DNA of 19,166 nt from positions 1 to 19,166 of the forward strand of contig CANIRI010000012.1 in the NCBI GenBank assembly GCA_947469815.1. The letters are read 5' to 3'. The position numbers and the translations under genes are program-made. This document shows positions 10,715-16,821 of this stretch, piece by piece. The stretch is from Comamonadaceae bacterium. Its GTDB lineage: Bacteria > Pseudomonadota > Gammaproteobacteria > Burkholderiales > Burkholderiaceae_C. The notes below the pieces were generated by a model that saw nothing but the letters and a program-made list of their open reading frames with translations, was not told where the DNA came from and did no database searches. How positions within the stretch are numbered: the stretch's first letter is position 1; each line of letters begins with the position of its first letter.

Positions 10715-11658
10715 GCCGGCACTGCCTGTGCAGCGCGGGGCAGGCGCTGCGCCACCCGCATGACGGCGCTGCGCGCACGCGGGTTGGCCGCGATTTCTGA
10801 GGCACAGGGTTTGCTGCGCCCCAGCGCTTGCAAGGCCATGGTTTTCGGTGCCGCAAACGGGTTGCGGCGGTCATAAACCTCGCGTGCATGCTCGGCTATG
10901 AACTGTTTGACGATGCGGTCTTCCAACGAGTGGAAGCTGATCACCACCAACCGCCCGCCGGGTTTGAGCAGGCGCAGCGCGGCGCTCAGCCCCTGTGTGA
11001 GTTCTTCCAGCTCAGCGTTGATGAAAATCCGGAATGCCTGAAAGGTACGGGTGGCCGGGTTTTGGCCCTTTTCACGGGTTTTGACTGCAGCAGCCACGAG
11101 CGTGGCCAGCTCCGTGGTGCGGGTGATGGGCCCGTGTTCTGTGCGGCGCGCCACAATTGCTTTTGCAATCGCGCCAGCAAACCGCTCCTCGCCATAGTCA
11201 CGAATCACCTCCGTCAGGGTTTGTATGTCTGCGTCTTGGAGCCACTGCGCCACGCTCATGCCGCGTGTGGTGTCCATGCGCATATCGAGTGGGCCATCGA
11301 AGCGGAAACTGAAGCCGCGCTCTGCGCTGTCGATTTGCGGCGAACTCACGCCCAGGTCCATCAGCACGCCGTCCAGACTGCCCGTAGCCAGGGCGTCCAT
11401 TTCAGAGAAGGGCTGTTGGCGGATAGAAAAGCGCGGGTCCTGCAGGGTTTGCGCGTGGGCCACGGCTTGCGGGTCCCGGTCGAAGGCAATCAGGGTGGCG
11501 TCGGCGGGCAGGCGTTGCAGCAGCAGGGCGGAGTGGCCGCCGCGCCCGTAAGTCGCGTCGACAAAGCAGGCCAGCGGGCCGACGCTGTCACCCAGCAGGG
11601 CATCCACGGCTTCGTGGAGCAAGACCGTGGTGTGCGCGGGCTGCACGTCAGCTTCCAT
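10711..11658 (-). CDS. rsmH: 16S rRNA (cytosine(1402)-N4)-methyltransferase RsmH
   Basis: RsmH (older name MraW) methylates N4 of C1402 in the decoding centre of 16S rRNA using S-adenosylmethionine. The product has 315 residues. The SAM-binding motif [10 protein letters not shown] is at 34-43, an acidic residue at Asp60 follows in [17 protein letters not shown] is at 101-110, and the conserved SFHSLEDR is at 241-248. The reading frame stays open about 100 codons further upstream into mraZ, but the sequence there is low-complexity and unlike the family. The ATG at 11658-11656 begins the conserved [11 protein letters not shown]-terminus and shares one base with the mraZ stop (TGATG), so it is the preferred start. 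Confidence 0.97.
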   Translation of the reverse strand: MEADVQPAHTTVLLHEAVDALLGDSVGPLACFVDATYGRGGHSALLLQRLPADATLIAFDRDPQAVAHAQTLQDPRFSIRQQPFSEMDALATGSLDGVLMDLGVSSPQIDSAERGFSFRFDGPLDMRMDTTRGMSVAQWLQDADIQTLTEVIRDYGEERFAGAIAKAIVARRTEHGPITRTTELATLVAAAVKTREKGQNPATRTFQAFRIFINAELEELTQGLSAALRLLKPGGRLVVISFHSLEDRIVKQFIAEHAREVYDRRNPFAAPKTMALQALGRSKPCASEIAANPRARSAVMRVAQRLPRAAQAVPA

Positions 11659-12086
11659 CAGAACGAAAAATCTTTGAAGACATCGGGCATGTCGCCCTGC
11701 ATGGCCTGGGCTTCCTGGGCCTCGTAGGTGGCCTTGTCCCAGAGCTCGAAGTGGTTGCCCATGCCCAATAAGACGGTTTCTTTGTCCAGCTTGGCGGCGG
11801 CGCGCAACTCGGGCGAGACCAACACGCGGCCGGTGCCATCGATTTCCACGTCCATGGCATTGCCCAGCAGGATCCGCTTCCACCATTGCGCGGCCATGGG
11901 TAACTCGACGATGCGCTGGCGGAACTGCTCCCAGGCCGGGCGGGGGAACACCATCAGGCAACCGTGGGGGTGGCGGGTGATCGTCAGCTGTCCGGATGCG
12001 ACAGCGGCCAGCACATCACGATGCCGGGTCGGCACCGAAAGCCGGCCTTTGTTATCGAGACTGAGTGAAGAAGCACCTTGGAACAC
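11658..12086 (-). CDS. mraZ: Transcriptional regulator MraZ
   Basis: MraZ is a DNA-binding regulator with two SpoVT/AbrB-like half-domains; in E. coli it represses the dcw promoter. The protein has 142 residues, the usual size is 140-150. The two duplicated swapped-hairpin motifs are visible as [14 protein letters not shown] near residues 9-22 and [14 protein letters not shown] near 82-96. The start is GTG at 12086-12084, giving the expected MFQG N-terminus; only a weak CAGGT lies upstream as a ribosome binding site. It is the first gene of the cluster, and MraZ-box-like sequences lie about 50-80 bp upstream, consistent with autoregulation. Confidence 0.95.
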   Translation of the reverse strand: MFQGASSLSLDNKGRLSVPTRHRDVLAAVASGQLTITRHPHGCLMVFPRPAWEQFRQRIVELPMAAQWWKRILLGNAMDVEIDGTGRVLVSPELRAAAKLDKETVLLGMGNHFELWDKATYEAQEAQAMQGDMPDVFKDFSF

Positions 12087-12131
12087 TGCGCACGACCTGT
12101 TTTGTCAATCCAACCGAAATAAGGGTATCTA

Positions 12132-12167
12132 TGGGAATTTTTCCCACGAAATGCGATTTTTTACCAC
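12132..12167 (-). promoter_or_regulatory. MraZ-box-like repeats upstream of mraZ
   Basis: Reading towards mraZ, GTGGTAAAAA (12167-12158) and GTGGGAAAAA (12147-12138) are spaced exactly 20 bp apart. Known MraZ operators are TGGGN boxes repeated every 10 bp, so these would be the outer two of three boxes, with the middle one (12157-12148) not matching. The second box is also part of an inverted repeat, TGGGAA-TTT-TTCCCA at 12132-12146. Binding by MraZ is inferred from family knowledge. Confidence 0.45.
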
Positions 12168-12193
12168 TGTATCAGGAAATTGACGGTTTGCAA
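12166..12193 (-). promoter_or_regulatory. Candidate sigma-70 promoter of the dcw cluster
   Basis: On the minus strand a TTGCAA (12193-12188) and a TACAGT (12171-12166) are separated by 16 bp, each matching four of six consensus positions. The predicted start of transcription, near 12159, lies about 70 nt upstream of mraZ and next to the MraZ-box-like repeats, a layout that suits autorepression. The call rests on pattern matching only. Confidence 0.35.
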
Positions 12194-12280
12194 CGGGGCG
12201 GGCGCTAAAAATTTCAATTAAATCAAAGACTTAGGGGCATATCCTGAGAAAAAATTGCTTAGAAATGCTATCTAAATGAA

Positions 12281-12484
12281 GTACTTAGAGGTCACTATGA
12301 AGGTGATACTTCAAATAATGTCCCAGTCTTGCGGATGGTGGCCTAGCGCGATCTGGCGCCGTCAGCGGCTCACTTGTGCGCTTGCGATTCAGTGGATTCG
12401 GCAAGGAGAGACGCTTAGCCACTTTACGTACGAATCGGTACTTCTAGGTGTAAATACTAGGTATTTATCGAAAATTAGTACCTA
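12281..12484. repeat. Cluster of GTACTTNNAGGT-type repeats, candidate operators
   Basis: GTACTTAGAGGT (12281-12292) and GTACTTCTAGGT (12438-12449) differ only in the two central bases. A shortened copy TACTAGGTA follows at 12455-12463, and an inverted copy TAGTACCTA at 12476-12484. The TAGGTA and TACCTA halves of the last two form an inverted repeat with a 15-nt gap. The three right-hand copies are spaced 16 and 21 bp apart, near two helical turns, upstream of the polyol operon. They may bind a regulator; which one is not known. Confidence 0.5.
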
Positions 12485-12495
12485 AATTAATGGCC

Positions 12496-12540
12496 TGAGT
12501 ATCAATTTGGTGCACCACACTGGCTATCTTTACTGGGTCA
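12496..12540 (+). promoter_or_regulatory. Likely promoter/operator zone of the polyol operon
   Basis: A perfect 10-bp palindrome TGGTGCACCA lies at 12508-12517, immediately followed by a TGGCTATC at 12521-12528 that loosely repeats TGAGTATC at 12496-12503, 25 bp upstream. A weak promoter can be drawn as TTGGTG (12507-12512) and TTTACT (12529-12534) with 16-bp spacing. A poor -35 box next to repeated motifs suits activator-dependent control, for example by the AraC-type protein probably encoded at the end of the operon. The exact promoter is uncertain. Confidence 0.3.
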
Positions 12541-12590
12541 ATGCTGCCTGCGAACGAGCGTTGAACACGCCTTACCCAACCCAAACCAAC

Positions 12591-12596
12591 AGGAGA
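12591..12596 (+). promoter_or_regulatory. Ribosome binding site fixing the binding-protein start
   Basis: AGGAGA lies six bases before the ATG at 12603. It decides in favour of this start over in-frame upstream codons, because the protein then begins directly with a signal peptide. Confidence 0.85.
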
Positions 12597-12602
12597 CTGT
12601 GT

Positions 12603-13916
12603 ATGAAATCGAAATTCCGCCTTGCCCTTGCGGCAACCCTGGTCACCGCGCTCTGGGGCACTTCGGCCAGCGCTGTCGAGCTGGTCATTGCCACCGTGAA
12701 CAACGGCCACATGATCGAGATGGAAAAGCTCAGCAAGAACTTTGAAGCCGCCAACCCGGGCATCACCCTGAAATGGGTCACGCTGGAAGAAGGCGTATTG
12801 CGCCAGCGCGTGACCACCGACATCGCCACCAAAGGCGGTCAGTTCGACGTCATGACCATCGGCATGTACGAGACGCCCATCTGGGGCAAAAAAGGCTGGC
12901 TGACTGAGCTCAAAGGCGACGCCAGCTACGACGCCGATGACATCCTGCCCGCTATGCGCAATGGCCTGAGCGTGGACGGCAAGATGTACGCCGCCCCGTT
13001 TTACGGCGAAAGCTCCATGCTGATGTACCGCAAAGACCTGACCGATAAAGCCGGTATCAAGTTCGCCGACCGTCCCACCTGGAACGATGTGCGCGATGCG
13101 GCCGCCAAAATCCACGATCCGAAGAATGGCGTGTACGGCATCTGCCTACGCGGCAAGCCGGGCTGGGGCGACAACATGGCTTTCCTGTCCACCATGGCCA
13201 ACAGCTTTGGCGCGCAGTGGTTTGACATGTCCTGGAAGCCACAGCTCGAATCCAAGCCTTGGAAAGAAGCCGTCACCTTTTACGTGGACCTGCTCACCAA
13301 ATACGGCCCTCCCGGCTCTTCGGCCAACAGCTTCAATGAAATCCTGGCGCTGTACAACGAAGGCAAGTGCGGCATGTGGATTGATGCAACCATTGCAGCG
13401 TCCTTTATTACCGACCCCAAGCAGTCCAAAGTGGCTGACAAAGTGGCCTTCGCACAAGGTCCTTACAGCGTGACACAGAAGGGCGCTAACTGGCTGTGGG
13501 CCTGGGCGCTGGCGATTCCGGCTGGAACCAAAAACGCCGATGCGGCGCAGAAGTTTGTGAGCTGGGCGACCTCCAAGGACTACATCAACCTGGTGGCCAA
13601 GACCAATGGCTGGGCACGTGTTCCGACCGGTACCCGCAAGTCGACCTATGCCAATCCGGAGTTCCAGAAAGCTGCCGTGTTTGCTGCTGCTGAAAAAGCC
13701 GCGATTGACTCGGCCAACCCGAACGACAGCACCTTGCCCAAGTCTCCGTATGTCGGCGTGCAGTTCGCGGCTATTCCGGAGTTCCAGGCGATCGGTATTG
13801 CCGTGGGTCAGCAAATGAGTGCGGCCCTGGCCGGCAAGTCCACTGTGGATGCGGCGCTCAAAGCATCGCAAGTCGCAGCGGACCGTGAAATGAAGAAGGG
13901 CGGCTACTACAAGTAA
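12603..13916 (+). CDS. smoE: Sugar-alcohol ABC transporter periplasmic binding protein (SmoE/MtlE type)
   Basis: This is the extracytoplasmic substrate receptor of an ABC importer for mannitol, sorbitol or a related polyol. The protein has 437 residues. Residues 1-24 form a classical signal peptide (basic MKSKFR, hydrophobic core, ASA before VEL), so it should be exported to the periplasm. The mature N-terminus VELVIATVNNGHMIEMEKLS and the segments EGVLRQRVTTDIATKGGQFDVMTIGMYE, YAAPFYGESSMLMYRKDL and YGICLRGKPGWGDNMAF match what I know of SmoE and MtlE proteins in the CUT1 family. It is first in the operon, has the strongest ribosome binding site, and is followed by hairpins before the permease genes. 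Substrate specificity among polyols cannot be read from sequence alone. Confidence 0.9.
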   Translation: MKSKFRLALAATLVTALWGTSASAVELVIATVNNGHMIEMEKLSKNFEAANPGITLKWVTLEEGVLRQRVTTDIATKGGQFDVMTIGMYETPIWGKKGWLTELKGDASYDADDILPAMRNGLSVDGKMYAAPFYGESSMLMYRKDLTDKAGIKFADRPTWNDVRDAAAKIHDPKNGVYGICLRGKPGWGDNMAFLSTMANSFGAQWFDMSWKPQLESKPWKEAVTFYVDLLTKYGPPGSSANSFNEILALYNEGKCGMWIDATIAASFITDPKQSKVADKVAFAQGPYSVTQKGANWLWAWALAIPAGTKNADAAQKFVSWATSKDYINLVAKTNGWARVPTGTRKSTYANPEFQKAAVFAAAEKAAIDSANPNDSTLPKSPYVGVQFAAIPEFQAIGIAVGQQMSAALAGKSTVDAALKASQVAADREMKKGGYYK

Positions 13917-13926
13917 GCCGCAAAAA

Positions 13927-13988
13927 CTGGGCGTTCACCTGGAAGGTGGCCGCCCAGTGTGGGGGGTGTCGGCACATGGGTGCCGACA
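13927..13988 (+). terminator. Double hairpin between binding-protein and permease genes
   Basis: The first hairpin pairs CTGGGCG (13927-13933) with CGCCCAG (13951-13957), with an inner stem CACCT/AGGTG. The second pairs TGTCGGCA (13967-13974) with TGCCGACA (13981-13988) around a 6-nt loop and is followed by TCTTCTT. The T tract is weak, so it is more likely a partial terminator or a 3' stabilising structure that lets the binding protein be made in excess of the membrane subunits than a full stop. Confidence 0.6.
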
Positions 13989-14025
13989 TCTTCTTACATG
14001 CATTCCCCTCCCCGAATCCCTCCTG

Positions 14026-14886
14026 ATGAACCGCCTGCTGCCCCGCCTGTTGCTGACGCCTGCCGTCGCCGCGTTGTTGCTGTGGATGCTGGTGCCGCTG
14101 GTGATGTCGGTGTATTTTTCCGTGATCCGCTACAACCTGATGCAGCCGGAGCAGACCGGTTTTATCGGTTTCGAAAATTTTGAATATTTCCTCACCGACC
14201 CCTCGTTTTCGGTGGCGGTGCTCAACACCATCTGGCTCTTAGGTAGCGTGATCATCATCACGGTTGTGATGGGCGCTGCGCTGGCCTTGTTGATTGACGA
14301 AGCTTTCCCCGGTCGCGCGCTGGTGCGCCTGCTGCTGATCTCCCCGTTTTTTGTCATGCCCACTGTCAATGCGCTCTTGTGGAAGCACATGATGATGCAC
14401 CCCATTTACGGCGCGCTGGCGCAGGTGTGGATTTTTTTTGGCGCCACACCGGTGGAGTGGTTGAGCGACTTTCCACTGGGCTCGATTGTCATCATGGTAG
14501 CCTGGCAGTGGCTGCCTTTTGCCACCCTGATTTTCATGACCGCGCTGCAAAGTATGAACCGCGAACAGCTGGAGGCGGCGCGCATGGACGGCGCGACCTA
14601 TCTGCAGCAACTGCGCTACCTCTACATCCCGCACCTGGGCCGCTCGATTGCGGTGGTGGTGATGATTGAGATGATTTTTCTGCTCAGCATATTCGCCGAG
14701 ATTTTCACGACCACCGGCGGCGGACCGGGCGACGCCAGTACCAACGTGGCCTTCCTGATTTTCAAGCAAGCCCTGCTGAATTTTGATGCCGGCGTGGCCT
14801 CTGCCGGGGCTTTGTTTGCGGTGCTGCTGGCCAATATTGCAGCAGCATTTTTGATCCGGCTGGTCGGCCGTAATCTGGACACTTGA
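14026..14886 (+). CDS. smoF: Sugar-alcohol ABC transporter permease, first subunit (SmoF/MtlF type)
   Basis: This is one of the two inner-membrane subunits that form the polyol channel. The protein has 286 residues with about six hydrophobic helices (near 10-32, 66-90, 101-119, 150-172, 207-226 and 258-279). The cytoplasmic EAA loop that contacts the ATPase is EAARMDGATYLQQLRYLYIP at 183-202, with the conserved Gly189. The conserved TTTGGGPG turn is near 228-235. The ATG at 14026 is chosen because it gives the usual short cytoplasmic N-terminus; no clear Shine-Dalgarno sequence precedes it. An in-frame GTG at 13957 would lie inside the upstream hairpin and adds residues unlike the family. The next gene starts two bases after its stop. 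Confidence 0.9.
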   Translation: MNRLLPRLLLTPAVAALLLWMLVPLVMSVYFSVIRYNLMQPEQTGFIGFENFEYFLTDPSFSVAVLNTIWLLGSVIIITVVMGAALALLIDEAFPGRALVRLLLISPFFVMPTVNALLWKHMMMHPIYGALAQVWIFFGATPVEWLSDFPLGSIVIMVAWQWLPFATLIFMTALQSMNREQLEAARMDGATYLQQLRYLYIPHLGRSIAVVVMIEMIFLLSIFAEIFTTTGGGPGDASTNVAFLIFKQALLNFDAGVASAGALFAVLLANIAAAFLIRLVGRNLDT

Positions 14887-14888
14887 AC

Positions 14889-15719
14889 ATGGCCGCGCGC
14901 TCCAAATACCCGCCCGCGCTGATCCTTCGCACGCTGATCGCGTGGTTGCTCACATTGCTGCTGTTTTTCCCGCTGGGCTGGCTGATCCTGACGGCCTTCA
15001 AGACCGAGCTGCAGGCGATATCCGTGCCCCCGCTCTTGTGGTTTACACCCACGCTGGACAATTTCCGCGAAGTTGAAGAGCGCAGCGACTACCTGCTCTA
15101 CGCCAAAAATTCGCTCATCACCAGCGTGGTCTCCACAGTGGTCGGCTTGTTGATTGCCGCACCGGCCGCGTATTCCATGGCTTTCTTCAAAGGCCGCCAC
15201 ACCAAGAACATTTTGATGTGGATGCTTTCCACCAAGATGATGCCTGCCGTAGGCGCGCTGGTGCCGATTTATGTGCTGGCGCAACAAGCCGGGCTTCTCG
15301 ATACCCGCACCGGTCTCATCATCATCTTCATGCTCTCCAACCTGCCCATCATGGTCTGGATGCTGTACTCGCACTTCAAAGATATTCCGCATGAAATCCT
15401 GGAAGCGGCGCGCATGGACGGGGCCAATCTCTGGCAAGAGTTTTACCGCGTCACCCTGCCGCTGGCATTGGGCGGCCTAGCCTCCACCTGTTTGCTGTGT
15501 TTGGTGCTGAGCTGGAACGAGGCGTTCTGGAGCCTGAACCTGAGCTCGGCCAAGGCCGGAACACTGGCCACCCTGATCGCCAGTTACTCCAGCCCCGAGG
15601 GCCTGTTCTGGGCCAAGCTTTCCGCCGCCTCGCTCATGGCGATTGCACCCATTGTGGTGTTCGGCTGGTTCAGCCAGAAGCAGCTGGTGCAAGGGCTGAC
15701 TTTCGGCGCGGTGAAGTGA
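14889..15719 (+). CDS. smoG: Sugar-alcohol ABC transporter permease, second subunit (SmoG/MtlG type)
   Basis: This is the second membrane subunit of the polyol importer, of the MalG-like group. The protein has 276 residues and about six hydrophobic helices, the first near 14-36. The EAA loop is EAARMDGANLWQEFYRVTLP at 172-191 with Gly178. Other permease features include AAPAAYSMAFFKG (90-102) and the region ending WNEAFWSLNL (209-218). The C-terminal FSQKQLVQGLTFGAVK ending is typical of the family. The ATG at 14889 follows the stop of the first permease by two bases; an in-frame TTG two codons earlier overlaps that stop and is less likely. Likely acts only as a heterodimer with the first permease. 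Confidence 0.9.
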   Translation: MAARSKYPPALILRTLIAWLLTLLLFFPLGWLILTAFKTELQAISVPPLLWFTPTLDNFREVEERSDYLLYAKNSLITSVVSTVVGLLIAAPAAYSMAFFKGRHTKNILMWMLSTKMMPAVGALVPIYVLAQQAGLLDTRTGLIIIFMLSNLPIMVWMLYSHFKDIPHEILEAARMDGANLWQEFYRVTLPLALGGLASTCLLCLVLSWNEAFWSLNLSSAKAGTLATLIASYSSPEGLFWAKLSAASLMAIAPIVVFGWFSQKQLVQGLTFGAVK

Positions 15720-15757
15720 ACTCTGTGTCTTATTTACCCTTCGATTGAAGCCCGTCC

Positions 15758-16810
15758 ATGTCTTATCTCCAACTGCGCGGTATTGAAAAAAAGTTCGGCG
15801 CGCTGCGCGTCATCCAGGGCATAGACCTGGAAATCCAGCGTGGTGAATTTGTGGTTTTCGTCGGCCCCTCTGGCTGCGGTAAATCGACGCTGCTGCGCCT
15901 CATTGCCGGGCTGGAGCAAACCGATGCCGGCAGTGTGACGCTCGATGGGCGCGACATCACCGAGGCACCGTCGAGCCAGCGCGATCTGGCCATGGTGTTT
16001 CAAAGCTACGCGCTGTACCCGCACATGAGCGTGTTCGAGAACATGAGTTTTGCACTCAAGTTGGCCAAGGTGCCGCAAGCCGAGATCCAGGACAAGGTAG
16101 CGCGCGCTGCGCGCATCCTCAATCTCACCGAATACCTGCAACGCACGCCCAAAGAGCTATCCGGCGGGCAGCGTCAGCGGGTGGCGATCGGGCGTGCCAT
16201 CGTGCGTGCGCCCAAGGTGTTTTTGTTTGACGAGCCGCTGTCTAATTTGGATGCGGCCTTGCGCGGACAGACCCGTATCGAGATCGCCAAACTGCACCGC
16301 GATCTCGGTGCCACCACGGTTTACGTCACCCACGACCAGGTCGAAGCCATGACCCTGGCCGACCGCGTGGTGGTGCTGCGTGATGGCCGCATTGAGCAGG
16401 TGGGTACGCCGCTGGACTTGTACGACCGTCCGGACAACCAGTTTGTCGCGCAGTTCATCGGTACGCCACAAATGAATATCGTGGCCGCATCCGACGCGGC
16501 TGAACTGCTGCAGGCCACCGGCTTGACCTTGCCCCCGGGTGGTGCCATCGGCCTGCGTCCTGAGCACCTGCACCTGCGCCCACCGGGCCAAGGCCAGATG
16601 CAGGCACGCGTGGAGCTGATCGAGGCGCTGGGGGCGGAAACGCTGGTGTATGTCAGCACTGGCGCGGGCGTTCAGTTGGTGGTGCGCCAGAACACCCGCA
16701 GCCCCTTGCAGGTGCATGCGGCGACCGGCTTGGACATCGATGCCCAAGCCGCCCATCTCTTTGACGCCCAGGGCCGCATCAGCCGCGTGGGCCGCACCCC
16801 TTCCCCTTGA
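15758..16810 (+). CDS. smoK: Sugar-alcohol ABC transporter ATP-binding protein (SmoK/MtlK type)
   Basis: This ATPase powers the polyol importer from the cytoplasmic side. The protein has 350 residues. All nucleotide-binding motifs are present: Walker A GPSGCGKST at 36-44, the Q-loop Gln82, signature LSGGQ at 134-138, Walker B VFLFDEP at 154-160, D-loop SNLDA at 162-166 and the switch His192. After about residue 235 comes the TOBE/regulatory domain with IGLRPEHLHL near 262-271, as in MalK and UgpC relatives. Start at ATG 15758, 38 bases after the second permease gene; the ribosome binding site is weak. The stop lies 11 bases before the next start. Such ATPases can sometimes serve several importers. 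Confidence 0.93.
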   Translation: MSYLQLRGIEKKFGALRVIQGIDLEIQRGEFVVFVGPSGCGKSTLLRLIAGLEQTDAGSVTLDGRDITEAPSSQRDLAMVFQSYALYPHMSVFENMSFALKLAKVPQAEIQDKVARAARILNLTEYLQRTPKELSGGQRQRVAIGRAIVRAPKVFLFDEPLSNLDAALRGQTRIEIAKLHRDLGATTVYVTHDQVEAMTLADRVVVLRDGRIEQVGTPLDLYDRPDNQFVAQFIGTPQMNIVAASDAAELLQATGLTLPPGGAIGLRPEHLHLRPPGQGQMQARVELIEALGAETLVYVSTGAGVQLVVRQNTRSPLQVHAATGLDIDAQAAHLFDAQGRISRVGRTPSP

Positions 16811-16821
16811 ATCCTGTCCCT

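Larger units (their letters stand above)
12087..12602. other. Divergent intergenic region between dcw and polyol operons
   Basis: These 516 bp separate the two divergent operons. The left third carries the mraZ leader, promoter and MraZ boxes. Approximately 12200-12320 and 12421-12510 are clearly richer in A and T than the flanking genes, and 12320-12420 returns to higher GC. The longest frame (12276-12485, 69 codons) has no ribosome binding site and a composition unlike a protein, so it is not called. Repeats and a palindrome in the right half are listed separately. No terminator, tRNA or obvious structured RNA was seen. Confidence 0.8.

Noticed and set aside
11659..11961. Upstream extension of rsmH by about 100 codons
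   Set aside because: It overlaps mraZ in another frame, is rich in Arg, Gly and Pro, and precedes the conserved RsmH N-terminus, which starts at the ATG at 11658.
12276..12485. A 69-codon frame on the plus strand in the intergenic region
   Set aside because: It has no ribosome binding site, is rich in Trp, Gln and Ser without any recognisable pattern, and spans the repeat cluster. It is most likely chance.
12511..12525. XylS-type half-site (TGCA-N6-GGNTA)
   Set aside because: TGCA and GGCTA are present but separated by seven bases instead of six, and no second properly spaced copy was found.
12507..12602. Upstream in-frame start of the binding protein
   Set aside because: It would bury the signal peptide behind 32 residues and ignores the good AGGAGA site before the ATG at 12603.
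13957..14025. GTG start for the first permease
   Set aside because: The codons lie within the hairpin region and add 23 residues unlike the family; the ATG at 14026 gives a normal permease start.
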